Shown here piece by piece: positions 37,054-45,130 of a stretch of DNA of 64,000 nucleotides. The DNA is from Pseudomonas tritici. GTDB taxonomy: Bacteria; Pseudomonadota; Gammaproteobacteria; Pseudomonadales; Pseudomonadaceae. The notes beneath the pieces are model-generated. The model did no database searches and was not told where the DNA came from. It saw nothing but the letters and a program-made list of their open reading frames with translations. Within the stretch, counting starts at the first letter, position 1. Every line of letters begins with the position of its first letter. The stretch covers positions 2,542,001 to 2,606,000 of the forward strand of contig NZ_CP077084.1 of the NCBI RefSeq assembly GCF_014268275.3. The letters are read 5' to 3'. The position numbers and the translations under genes are program-made.

Positions 37054-38070
37054 TCAGGCCTGTGGGTCGAACTGGCTCAGCCACTCGACCAGCGTGTGGC
37101 GGTAGCGGGTCATGCCCTTGTAGTCGGCGATGGGGTCGGGCAGGTCGCGCAGCACGCGGTGCAGGCGGCAGCCCCAGCCGGGTTGCGTAACCAGCTCGTC
37201 CAGGCTGATCAGGTAGGTACGGATGCTGAACATCACCGCGTGGCTGCGCGGCAGGCGCGCCATCACTTGCAGCTCGACCCGCAGGTGTACCTGCTGCCCG
37301 ACGTTTTGCGCGGTGATCTGGCCGCGATCGGCGCCCCATTCATGGAAGGTTTCCGGCGACGAATCCAGGCGCGGGTTGATGGTCAGGGTCCAGTTCAAGC
37401 GCCGTACCGGTTGGCCGACCTGCAAGTTGAGCAGGTACTTCAGTGCCCGCTCGAACACACCCATCTGATGGGCCATGGGCACCGGTGCGTGCCATTGCTT
37501 GAAACTCATGCCGGCGTCGAACGCCAACGACCAGTCGGCCGGGCTGGTGACCAGGCCGGCGTCCATGTACAGGTCGCCGTCGCGCTGGTCGAGCAGGGCG
37601 AAATCCCCCTGCACCTGGCGGCCGATGTACTCCAGCGGCGCGCAGGGCAGGCTGGTGGTATCGCCGAAGATGAACGGCTGGTCGATGTCCAGCAGGTGGT
37701 TGCGCCACTGCCAGCGCTCGCCGTCTTGCACCAGGCTGAACCACTGCGGGTAGTCGGTAGCCAGGTGCTCCATGATCATCTGCAGTGCATCCCAGGCGGC
37801 CACTTGCATGTGTGGCATCACCAGGTAGCGGCGCGGGTCCTTGTCCAGCACCAGGGCGCGCTCGGCCATTTCCGAGCGGTAGTGTTCGTCGATGTCGAAG
37901 GCGTGCTCATAGATCGAGCCGGGGTCGCGGGAGATGGCCGGTTCGATGTTCACCGAGTACAGGTAGCTGTCCTCGATAAAGGGAAAGGGAAAACGGCGGA
38001 TCGCTGCCGGGCTGTTGCGAAAACTGAAATCGTCGCGATAGCTCAGCACGGGGCTCGTTTGCAGAGGCAT
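37054..38070 (-). CDS. Haem-dependent oxidative N-demethylase (DUF3445), dimethylamine monooxygenase subunit
   Basis: The 338-residue protein belongs to the DUF3445 / haem-dependent oxidative N-demethylase family, recognised by FPFPFIEDSYLYSV near the N-terminus and by the RLNWTLTINPRLD and FSIRTYLISLDELV segments. In dimethylamine monooxygenase it is the proposed oxygenase that converts dimethylamine to methylamine and formaldehyde. Electrons come from the adjacent reductase and small Cys-rich protein. I use the ATG at 38070, behind GGAG; a GTG three codons upstream is possible. It starts 11 bp after the reductase gene. Confidence 0.82.
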   Translation of the reverse strand: MPLQTSPVLSYRDDFSFRNSPAAIRRFPFPFIEDSYLYSVNIEPAISRDPGSIYEHAFDIDEHYRSEMAERALVLDKDPRRYLVMPHMQVAAWDALQMIMEHLATDYPQWFSLVQDGERWQWRNHLLDIDQPFIFGDTTSLPCAPLEYIGRQVQGDFALLDQRDGDLYMDAGLVTSPADWSLAFDAGMSFKQWHAPVPMAHQMGVFERALKYLLNLQVGQPVRRLNWTLTINPRLDSSPETFHEWGADRGQITAQNVGQQVHLRVELQVMARLPRSHAVMFSIRTYLISLDELVTQPGWGCRLHRVLRDLPDPIADYKGMTRYRHTLVEWLSQFDPQA

Positions 38071-38081
38071 GGCACTCACTC

Positions 38082-39011
38082 CTATAGGTCCAGCGAAACG
38101 CAGGGGCCGCTGCCGCGCGAGACGCAGGGCATCAGAAAGTCGGCCTGCTCGGCCGGGCTGAGGAAGCTGTCACGGTGTTCGATGGCGCCGCCTTGGTGGC
38201 GCGTGATGCATTGCCCGCAGACCCCGCCACGGCACAGGTTGGGCACTTGCAGGCCGGCCTGCTCCAAGGCTTCGAGCAGGCTTTGCTCGGCTTCGACCCG
38301 CAGTCGTCGGCCGCTGCGCAGCAGCTGCAGGTCGAACGGCTGGCCGGGTTGTGCGCCCTTGAAGGCTTCCGAATGCACACGCTTACTCGGCCAACCGAGG
38401 CGTGCGGCGTGTTGCTCAACCGCCTCGAGCAAGGGCTGCGGACCACAGGTGTAGACGTGGCTGCCCAGCGGCCGGTTGTCGAGGATTGGGTTCAGGTCCG
38501 GGCGCCGGTCGTAGGTGTGCAGGCGCGGGCCGAGGCGCTGTTGCAGCTCGTCGAGATAGGCGTCGCTGAGGCCCCGGCGGAACAGGTAATGCAGTTCGAA
38601 GTCGGCCTGCTGTTGTTCCATTGCGGCGATATAGGCCATGAACGGCGTGATCCCGATCCCGGCGGCGATGAGGATATGCAGGCGCGCGGTGCCATAGGGC
38701 GCGAACAGATTGGCCGGCGGCGAAATTTGCAAGGTGTCGCCGACCTGCACCTGCCTGTGCAGGTACTGCGAGCCACCGCGCGAGGCGTCTTGCAGGCGCA
38801 CCGCGATTCGGTAGTGCTGGGGGTACGCCGGGTCGCTGGTGAGTGAATAGGCGTTGCGCACCGTGCCTTCGGCCAGCGGCAGATGCACCTGCACATGGCT
38901 GCCGGGCGAGAAGCCGGGCAGGCTGCCCGTGGCGGGCGTCAGGGTGAATTCGCGAACTACGGGCGTGAGCATGCGTGCTGCGCTGACTTGGACGTTGAGG
39001 GCCGCGCTCAT
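38082..39011 (-). CDS. FNR/2Fe-2S reductase component of dimethylamine monooxygenase
   Basis: The 309-residue reductase has a ferredoxin-NADP-reductase-like FAD domain (HYRIAVRLQDASRGGSQYLH), an NAD(P)-binding domain (HILIAAGIGITPFMAY) and a C-terminal plant-type 2Fe-2S domain. The 2Fe-2S cysteines are in CRGGVCGQC plus a distal CVS. The order resembles phthalate dioxygenase reductase. It would pass electrons from NAD(P)H to the DUF3445 protein. Its start overlaps the upstream small subunit by 4 bp. Confidence 0.88.
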   Translation of the reverse strand: MSAALNVQVSAARMLTPVVREFTLTPATGSLPGFSPGSHVQVHLPLAEGTVRNAYSLTSDPAYPQHYRIAVRLQDASRGGSQYLHRQVQVGDTLQISPPANLFAPYGTARLHILIAAGIGITPFMAYIAAMEQQQADFELHYLFRRGLSDAYLDELQQRLGPRLHTYDRRPDLNPILDNRPLGSHVYTCGPQPLLEAVEQHAARLGWPSKRVHSEAFKGAQPGQPFDLQLLRSGRRLRVEAEQSLLEALEQAGLQVPNLCRGGVCGQCITRHQGGAIEHRDSFLSPAEQADFLMPCVSRGSGPCVSLDL

Positions 39012-39454
39012 GGCTGGAACCCCGCGTAGGGCTGGTCAGGGTTGATGCACACGCCGAGGTACGCCCCCAGGCGCCGGGAAAAATGCGTGCGGACCTCCAG
39101 CCCGACGTGGCAGCCAATGCAGTTCAACAGCGGGGCCGGCCCGGCCGCCTGGGTCAGGCCGCAGTGCGCGCAATACACTTGGCGCAGGCCCGGCGTGGTG
39201 CAGGTCATGTCGATCTCGTCGTCTTCCAGGCCCGCGGCGCGGGCCTCGCCGTGCACACGCCAGATAAAGGCTTCGTCGCCCAACAGGTAGAGCCGGCACC
39301 CCACGGTGGCGCTGGCCAACGCGTGTTGCAGGCGCCGCGCAAAGTCAGGGTGTTCGCCGTTCAACAACACGGGCATGTGCAGTTCACTGATGAACGCTGC
39401 GCGGGCGGTGGCGGATTGCATCACCACGATGGGGCGGCTGCGGGTGAACGTCAT
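39008..39454 (-). CDS. DmmA-family small subunit with two CxxC motifs
   Basis: The 148-residue protein ends with two Cys pairs, CAHC and CIGC, in a CX2C-X13-CX2C arrangement that should bind iron or zinc. It matches the small dimethylamine monooxygenase subunit (DmmA family). It is the first gene of the leftward operon, with GGAGAG before the ATG, and faces the histidine kinase gene across 85 bp. Two TTCCTGYAGGGAA-like boxes lie just upstream. Confidence 0.78.
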   Translation of the reverse strand: MTFTRSRPIVVMQSATARAAFISELHMPVLLNGEHPDFARRLQHALASATVGCRLYLLGDEAFIWRVHGEARAAGLEDDEIDMTCTTPGLRQVYCAHCGLTQAAGPAPLLNCIGCHVGLEVRTHFSRRLGAYLGVCINPDQPYAGFQP

Positions 39455-39480
39455 GCGGGCTCTCCACGGTGCGTTTTTGT

Positions 39481-39493
39481 TTCCTGTTGGGAG
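39481..39493. promoter_or_regulatory. TTCCTGYAGGGAA-type box 1 before dmm operon
   Basis: TTCCTGTTGGGAG matches 11 of 13 positions of the box found before gmaS. It lies 27 bp upstream of the dmm start codon. Confidence 0.55.
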
Positions 39494-39500
39494 AGATACT

Positions 39501-39513
39501 TTCCTATGGGGAA
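39501..39513. promoter_or_regulatory. TTCCTGYAGGGAA-type box 2 before dmm operon
   Basis: TTCCTATGGGGAA, 11 of 13 matches, lies exactly 20 bp from box 1, so both fall on the same DNA face. It is also 26 bp upstream of the divergent kinase gene. Confidence 0.55.
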
Positions 39514-39539
39514 AATGTTCTCAATCTGGAAAAAGGGCT

Positions 39540-40751
39540 ATGCCTTTGGAGATAAGCCTTGTGCGCCGGCCATTCGGGGCATGGAAGTTGCTGGGCTTCT
39601 TGACCACGCAGAGCAACCGGACGGGGAGTTATCAAAGAGTGCTGACACGACCAAAAGGCTGGCCGCTCTGGTTGGGGCCTGTACGACCCGAACAGGCGCG
39701 CAGCGTGCGCAGGTTGTTGGCCGGGTTGCCCCTGCACGCTGACGGTGCCTTGTCGGGTTTCCTGGACCGTTTCGACGCACTGCTGCCGCCTGCCAGGCTT
39801 AACCTGATCCTCGGCGGCGAAGACCTGGGCCCGACGCGGCGAGGGGCGGTCGACGGCTGCCAGGCCGTCGCGCGCTGCCCCTGGCGCGACGCCAGCGTGA
39901 CGGACGCTCCCCAAGCCTGCGGACCTTGCCGGCAAAGGGGCGTGCACCGTCTGGTGTGCGCCTTGCCCGAGGGTGAAAAGGGCGCATTGCTGCTCGACAC
40001 CCCTCGGCGGGCCGGTGCCAGTTGGCGCCGGATACTGGAAGAGGCGGCGCAGGCGGTGGGCGTGACCGTACGCCTGCGCTGCCACAACCGTGAGCAGCAG
40101 CGCAAACAGGCGACTTCCCGCCACGGCGCCCTGGCCCGTGAGCTGCACGATTCGGTGGCGCAGCAGTTGGGCTACCTGTCGTTCCAGGCCCATGGCTTGC
40201 AGTCGCAACTGGGCGAGCCGGCCCTGCAGGACCTGTGCACCGGCCTGAGCCAACTGCAACGCCAGGTGCGCGAGCTGATCACCAGTGCGCGCCTGACCAT
40301 GGACGGGCGCTCGCTGCGCCAGGCCCTGGCCGATTCGGTCGCGGAGTTCTCGCGGCGTTGCATCATTGTCTTCGAACTCGACAACCGCCTGGCCGACGAC
40401 GCCCTGAGCCCGGAAACCGAATTGCAGATCCTGCAGATCATCCGCGAGGCCCTGACCAACGCAGTGCGGCATTCCCACGCGCGCCACGTGCGGATCGAAC
40501 TGCGCCAGACCCAGGAGGGCGACGCCTCGGTGTCGGTGGAAGACGATGGCATCGGCTTGATCCCGGCCTGCGACGAGCACAACCATTTCGGCCTGGCGAT
40601 TATCCGCGAGCGCGCCGCCAGCATCGGCGCACGGCTGAGCATAGAGGCGATCCGTCCGCACGGGGTGCGTGTGCACCTTGGCCTGCGTCGCCATCACGAT
40701 CTGCCACAGGGGAGTCTCGATGGACTGCACGACCTTATTACTGATCGATGA
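39540..40751 (+). CDS. Cytoplasmic NarX-type sensor histidine kinase with Cys-rich sensor region
   Basis: The 403-residue protein has no obvious transmembrane segment. Its C-terminal half is a HisKA_3 dimerisation region with the phosphorylatable histidine in RELHDSVAQQLGYL and a HATPase domain (REALTNAVRHSHA, VEDDGIGL). The N-terminal half has four cysteines, CX5C...ACGPC, that could hold an iron-sulfur cluster or other redox group; this is inference. It overlaps the response regulator gene by 32 bp. The ATG at 39540 is used because longer frames run into the divergent dmm gene. Confidence 0.83.
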   Translation: MPLEISLVRRPFGAWKLLGFLTTQSNRTGSYQRVLTRPKGWPLWLGPVRPEQARSVRRLLAGLPLHADGALSGFLDRFDALLPPARLNLILGGEDLGPTRRGAVDGCQAVARCPWRDASVTDAPQACGPCRQRGVHRLVCALPEGEKGALLLDTPRRAGASWRRILEEAAQAVGVTVRLRCHNREQQRKQATSRHGALARELHDSVAQQLGYLSFQAHGLQSQLGEPALQDLCTGLSQLQRQVRELITSARLTMDGRSLRQALADSVAEFSRRCIIVFELDNRLADDALSPETELQILQIIREALTNAVRHSHARHVRIELRQTQEGDASVSVEDDGIGLIPACDEHNHFGLAIIRERAASIGARLSIEAIRPHGVRVHLGLRRHHDLPQGSLDGLHDLITDR

Positions 40752-41379
40752 TCACCCGTTGTTTCGCAAGGGCCTGGCGCAGTTATTCGATGCCAGCGGC
40801 GACTTCGAAGTGGTGGGGCAGGCGGCCAGCGGCCGAGAGGGCATCAACCTAGCCGTGAGCCTGACGCCGCAACAGGTGCTGCTGGATTTGCACATGCCCG
40901 GCCTCAGCGGTTTGCAGGTACTGGACGAACTGCGCCAGTTGCGCCTGGATTGCCAGGTGGTGGTGCTCACCGCCTCCATGGACCGCGCCGAGTTGCTCAC
41001 GGCCTTGCGCCTGGGCGCCAGCGGTTATGTGCTAAAGGAAACCGAGCCGGATGCATTGCTGGCGTATATGCGCAACTGTCACAAGGGCGCGATCGTACTG
41101 GACTCGACCCTGATTGCCTTGCTCGCCGACCAGGCTGAGCCGTCGCCGTCGTGCGACCCCATCGACAGCGGCAACCTCACCGAGCGCGAAGGCCAGACCC
41201 TGGCGCTGATCGCCGCCGGCATGAGCAATAAACAGATCGGCCGCGAACTGGGAATCAGCGACGGCACGGTGAAGATCTACGTGCGCAGCCTGCTGCAGAA
41301 ACTCGGCCTGCATTCGCGCCTGGAGCTGGCGGCCTGGGTGCACAGCGGCGCCTTGATGAAACACGAGGAGCGCCACTAG
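40720..41379 (+). CDS. NarL/LuxR-family response regulator
   Basis: The 219-residue protein has a receiver domain (IDDHPLFRKG at 8-17; phosphoacceptor aspartate in LLDLHMPG; lysine in VLKETEPDA) and a LuxR-type helix-turn-helix (LTEREGQTLALIAAGMSNKQ and beyond). It is partner of the overlapping kinase gene. AGGGGAG precedes the ATG at 40720. Position next to the dmm-tmm-tdm operon suggests it controls methylated-amine oxidation, though its target sites are not identifiable. Confidence 0.92.
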   Translation: MDCTTLLLIDDHPLFRKGLAQLFDASGDFEVVGQAASGREGINLAVSLTPQQVLLDLHMPGLSGLQVLDELRQLRLDCQVVVLTASMDRAELLTALRLGASGYVLKETEPDALLAYMRNCHKGAIVLDSTLIALLADQAEPSPSCDPIDSGNLTEREGQTLALIAAGMSNKQIGRELGISDGTVKIYVRSLLQKLGLHSRLELAAWVHSGALMKHEERH

Positions 41380-42120
41380 ATGAGGGACAGCCCCGAAGCG
41401 TTTGCGCCGCCGCCCATGGACGTGATGGATTGCTTTCCCGCCGCCTTAGTGCAACTGCGCGACAACGGCCAGATCGCCCACTCCAACCTGGCCTGGGCCG
41501 CGTTGATGGGCCCGCACGGCGCGGAGCGTAACCTGATGGACTACGTGCACCAGGAAGACCGCCCGCTATGGCGCCAGGCCTTGAATGAACTGCGCCGCCG
41601 CCCCGACACCTCATTCAACCAGCGCCTGCGTTTTGTGCACCCCAGCGGCGAATTGCGCTGGTTCGAGATCAGCCTCAAGCGCGGCCCCCAAGGCTTCTAC
41701 CTGGTGGCCGGGGACGTTACGGCCCACAAACGCCGCGAAACCGCCTTGCAGGCCAGCCAGCGCAGCAGCATGAGCTTGCTCGACAGCATGCCGGGCCTGA
41801 TCTATCGCGGCCGCAACAACCGCGACTGGACTATGGAATTCGTCAGCGCCGGCTGCCTGCAACTCACCGGCTACCCCGCCGAGCGCCTGGTGGACAACCA
41901 TGAGTTCACCTACAACAGCCTGATTCTCGCGCAGGATGCCGACTACGTCTGGCGTGAGGTGCAAAATGCGTTGTCGCGTCAGGAGCCGTTCGAACTCAGT
42001 TACCGGATTCGCTGTGCTGATCAGTCGATCAAGCAGGTGTGGGAGAAAGGCGTGGGGATTTATGCCGATACCCGTGAGGTGCTGGGGATCGAGGGGGCGA
42101 TTTTCGAACGCACGCTTTAA
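41380..42120 (+). CDS. Double PAS-domain protein of the two-component operon
   Basis: The 246-residue protein contains two PAS folds, about 15-125 and 130-245, with PHGAERNLMDYVHQEDR and the PAC-like FVHPSGELRWFEISLKR in the first. It has no kinase, cyclase or methyl-accepting output domain. The ATG directly follows the stop codon of the response regulator, so it is translationally coupled. It may sense a redox state or ligand and modulate the kinase. The ligand is unknown. Confidence 0.82.
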   Translation: MRDSPEAFAPPPMDVMDCFPAALVQLRDNGQIAHSNLAWAALMGPHGAERNLMDYVHQEDRPLWRQALNELRRRPDTSFNQRLRFVHPSGELRWFEISLKRGPQGFYLVAGDVTAHKRRETALQASQRSSMSLLDSMPGLIYRGRNNRDWTMEFVSAGCLQLTGYPAERLVDNHEFTYNSLILAQDADYVWREVQNALSRQEPFELSYRIRCADQSIKQVWEKGVGIYADTREVLGIEGAIFERTL

Positions 42121-42136
42121 CGGGCAAACGCAGTTC

Positions 42137-42168
42137 AAAATGTGGGAGCGGGCTTGCTCCCACATTTT
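42137..42168. terminator. Hairpin terminator derived from REP arm
   Basis: AAAATGTGGGAGC pairs perfectly with GCTCCCACATTTT around a six-base loop. A and T runs on both sides allow it to terminate in both directions between the convergent PAS and ABC-ATPase genes. Confidence 0.8.
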
Positions 42169-42224
42169 GGATCGAGGTGTATCAACCGCCCCGTGCAACT
42201 TTAAAAGAGGGACCCAAGGGTGAC

Positions 42225-43379
42225 TCAATGCGCGCCAGCCGCCTTGTTCAGGTCGCTTTCGGCCCACTCCGTATACACACACGCATCCGCCGTCGCCCAG
42301 CGCACACGTACCGGGTCGCCGGCCTTGAGCGGCATGCCCGCAGCGGACAACGCCTTGACCGTCATCGACGTGCCACCGAGGGTTTTCACCGTGCAGGTCT
42401 GGCTTTCACCGAGGAACAGCACTTCACCCACGATCGCCGATACTTCATTCCAGCCCGCCGCCAACGGCTGCTCGGCGGCCTGTTCGACATTCAGCGCCAG
42501 GGCTTTTTCCGGGCGCACCATCAACAGCACATCCTGCTCGGTGTGCAGCCCGATGGTCAGGCGGATCGACAGCGCCTGGCCTTCGAACGACGCCACTGCG
42601 TTGCCCTGGGCCTTGAGCTTGAGGAAGTTGGAGTTGCCGAGGAACGAGGCGACAAACGCGTTCGGCGGGTTCTGGTAGAGGTCGAAGCCGCTGCCCAGGC
42701 CGACGATCTTGCCGTGGCTGAAAATCGCGATGCGCTGGGACAGGCGCATGGCTTCTTCCTGGTCGTGGGTCACGTAGACGATGGTGATGCCCAGGCGCCG
42801 GTGCAGTTGGCGCAGTTCGTCTTGCAGGTCTTCACGCAGCTTCTTGTCGAGGGCGCCGAGGGGTTCGTCCATCAGCAGGATGCGTGGCTCGTACACCAGC
42901 GCGCGGGCGATGGCGACCCGTTGCTGCTGGCCGCCGGACAGTTGCGATGGGCGGCGATGGGCGAACTGTTCCAGCTGCACCAGCTTGAGCATGGCGTCGA
43001 CGCGCTTTTCGCGTTCGGCGCTGGCCAGTTTGCGAATCGCCAGGGGGAAGGCGATGTTGTCGCGCACCGACAAATGCGGGAACAGCGAGTAACGCTGGAA
43101 CACCATGCCGATGTCGCGCTTGTGCGGCGGCACGTTGACCAGGGATTGACCGCTGACCAGGATCTCGCCGCTGCTCGGCGTTTCGAAGCCGGCCAGCATC
43201 GACAGCGTGGTGCTTTTGCCCGAGCCGCTGGAGCCGAGGAAGGTGAGGAATTCGCCGTCCTGGATGTCCAGCGAGATGTTGTCCACGGCAGCGAATTCAC
43301 CGTAGTGCTTGTTCAGGTTGCGCAGGCTGACCAGGGGGTGGCCGTGGCTCTGTGCGACATCGTTGATCACTGCACTCAT
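42225..43379 (-). CDS. ABC transporter ATPase, PotA/PotG type
   Basis: The 384-residue ATPase has Walker A (GSSGSGKST), signature LSGGQQQR, Walker B (ILLMDEP) and the switch histidine (YVTHDQEE). A C-terminal TOBE domain follows at about 290-370. It energises the PotBC-like importer encoded upstream. It ends a four-gene leftward operon (binding protein, two permeases, ATPase) whose promoter carries operator copy 4. The start at 43379 follows GGAGAAGA; the longer frame overlaps a permease gene. Confidence 0.92.
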   Translation of the reverse strand: MSAVINDVAQSHGHPLVSLRNLNKHYGEFAAVDNISLDIQDGEFLTFLGSSGSGKSTTLSMLAGFETPSSGEILVSGQSLVNVPPHKRDIGMVFQRYSLFPHLSVRDNIAFPLAIRKLASAEREKRVDAMLKLVQLEQFAHRRPSQLSGGQQQRVAIARALVYEPRILLMDEPLGALDKKLREDLQDELRQLHRRLGITIVYVTHDQEEAMRLSQRIAIFSHGKIVGLGSGFDLYQNPPNAFVASFLGNSNFLKLKAQGNAVASFEGQALSIRLTIGLHTEQDVLLMVRPEKALALNVEQAAEQPLAAGWNEVSAIVGEVLFLGESQTCTVKTLGGTSMTVKALSAAGMPLKAGDPVRVRWATADACVYTEWAESDLNKAAGAH

Positions 43380-43396
43380 GTTCTTCTCCTCGGCGC

Positions 43397-44206
43397 TCAG
43401 GCGCGGGTTTCGGTACGCCGGCGAACGGCGGCGGCAATCACCATGACCAGTACCGACAGGCCGATCAGCAGCGTCGACGCGACGGCGATCACAGGCGTCA
43501 GGTCCTGGCGCAGGGTGGTCCACATTTTTACGGGAAGGGTTTGCAGGGTCGGGCTGGCCATCATCACGCTGAGCACCACTTCGTCCCACGAGACCAGAAA
43601 GGCGAACAATGCGCCGGCCACCATCCCCGGGCGGATCGCCGGGAAGGTCACCTTGAACACCGCCTGCAAGCGCGAGGCGCCGCAGATCACCGCCGCGTCT
43701 TCAATCGACTGGTCGAACAGCTTCAGCGAGTTGATGATCGAGATGATGGTGAACGGCAGCGCAACGATCACATGGCTGACCACAAAGGCGAACATCGTGC
43801 CGGTGTAGCCCAGCTTGAGGAACAGCGCGTACACCGCCACGGCGATGATCACCAAGGGCACGATCATCGGCAGGGTGAACAGGCCGTAGAGCAGCTCGCG
43901 GCCGGGGAAACGGCCACGCACCAGGGCAAAGGCGGTGGGCAAACCCAGCGCCACCGCGAAGATCGTGGTCAGCACCGCCACCTTGAGACTGGCCATCGCA
44001 GCGTTCATCCAATCCGCGTTGGAGAAGAACTGGCCGTACCATTTGAGCGTCCAGCCGGGCGGCGGGAACACCAGCCATTGCGATGAACCGAACGACAGCA
44101 GCACGATAAACACAATCGGCAGCAGCAGGAACAGGCCAATCAACCCGGTGGTGGTGTAGAGGCCCAAGCGCATCCTGCGACTCATGGCATTGGGGGTCAG
44201 GAGCAT
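43397..44206 (-). CDS. ABC transporter permease, PotC type
   Basis: The 269-residue membrane protein has six predicted helices and the EAA-type cytoplasmic loop (DAAVICGASRLQAVFKVTFP). It pairs with the adjacent PotB-like permease. GAGGTAAG precedes the ATG, 6 bp after the first permease gene ends. Confidence 0.9.
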   Translation of the reverse strand: MLLTPNAMSRRMRLGLYTTTGLIGLFLLLPIVFIVLLSFGSSQWLVFPPPGWTLKWYGQFFSNADWMNAAMASLKVAVLTTIFAVALGLPTAFALVRGRFPGRELLYGLFTLPMIVPLVIIAVAVYALFLKLGYTGTMFAFVVSHVIVALPFTIISIINSLKLFDQSIEDAAVICGASRLQAVFKVTFPAIRPGMVAGALFAFLVSWDEVVLSVMMASPTLQTLPVKMWTTLRQDLTPVIAVASTLLIGLSVLVMVIAAAVRRRTETRA

Positions 44207-44212
44207 GACGGC

Positions 44213-45130
44213 TTACCTCGCGTTGCTGGCGCCAACCGGGGATTCCGGCTGGAGCTTCAGGTAGAAGTAGAACAGCACCAGCGTGATGAAGATCAGCAAC
44301 GCGGCGCCGGCACTGGCCAGGCCCCAATTAAGGAACGATTGCACCTGCTGGATGATGAACTCGGGCAACATCATGTTCTGCGCACCGCCGAGCAGCGCCG
44401 GGGTGACGTAGTAACCGAGGGACATCACGAACACCATCAGGCCGCCGGAAAACAAGCCCGGCCGGCACAGCGGCAGGAAGACGCGGAAGAAGTTGGTCCA
44501 CGGGCTGGCGCCGCAGATCGAGCCGGCCTGCAGGATCATCGGGTCGATGGCCTGCATGGTCGCCTGCAACGGCAGCACGATGAACGGGATCATGATGTAG
44601 CTCATGCCGATCACTACGCCCGTGAGGTTGTGCACCATCTCCAGGGGCACATCGATGATGCCCATGGCCATCAGCGCCTTGTTGATCACCCCGGAGGCTT
44701 GCAGCAAGACCAGCCAGGAGTAGGTGCGGGCGAGCAGGCTGGTCCACATCGACAGCAGCACGATGTTGAGGATCCAGCGTCCCCAGCCGCGTGGCACCAG
44801 GGTGATCGCCCAGGCCAGCGGAAAGCCCAGCAGCAGGCTGAACAAGGTCACCAGGCCCGCCACCGAGAACGTGTTGAGCAGCACTCGGGCGTAGGCCGAG
44901 TTGGCGAACAGTTGTTCATAGTTGCCCAGGCCCGGCACCGGCTCCAGCACGCCGCGCAGCAACAGGCCGATCAGCGGCGCCAGGAAAAACAGGCCGAGGA
45001 ACAGCAGGGCCGGGATCAGGTTGCTCGACCCCCGCCAGCGCTGCGCCAGGGACGGCGCCCCGGCCTTGGCCGAAACCGCGCCGGCAGCGCCGAGGGCGCT
45101 CCCGGTCGGTGTGGTTGCCGTCATTTTCAT
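44213..45130 (-). CDS. ABC transporter permease, PotB type
   Basis: The 305-residue permease has six helices plus a long N-terminal cytoplasmic leader, with an EAA loop (QAGSICGASPWTNFFRVFLP). I place the start at 45130, because its ATG overlaps the binding-protein stop in the ATGA arrangement. An ATG four codons upstream (45142) is possible. Confidence 0.9.
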   Translation of the reverse strand: MKMTATTPTGSALGAAGAVSAKAGAPSLAQRWRGSSNLIPALLFLGLFFLAPLIGLLLRGVLEPVPGLGNYEQLFANSAYARVLLNTFSVAGLVTLFSLLLGFPLAWAITLVPRGWGRWILNIVLLSMWTSLLARTYSWLVLLQASGVINKALMAMGIIDVPLEMVHNLTGVVIGMSYIMIPFIVLPLQATMQAIDPMILQAGSICGASPWTNFFRVFLPLCRPGLFSGGLMVFVMSLGYYVTPALLGGAQNMMLPEFIIQQVQSFLNWGLASAGAALLIFITLVLFYFYLKLQPESPVGASNAR

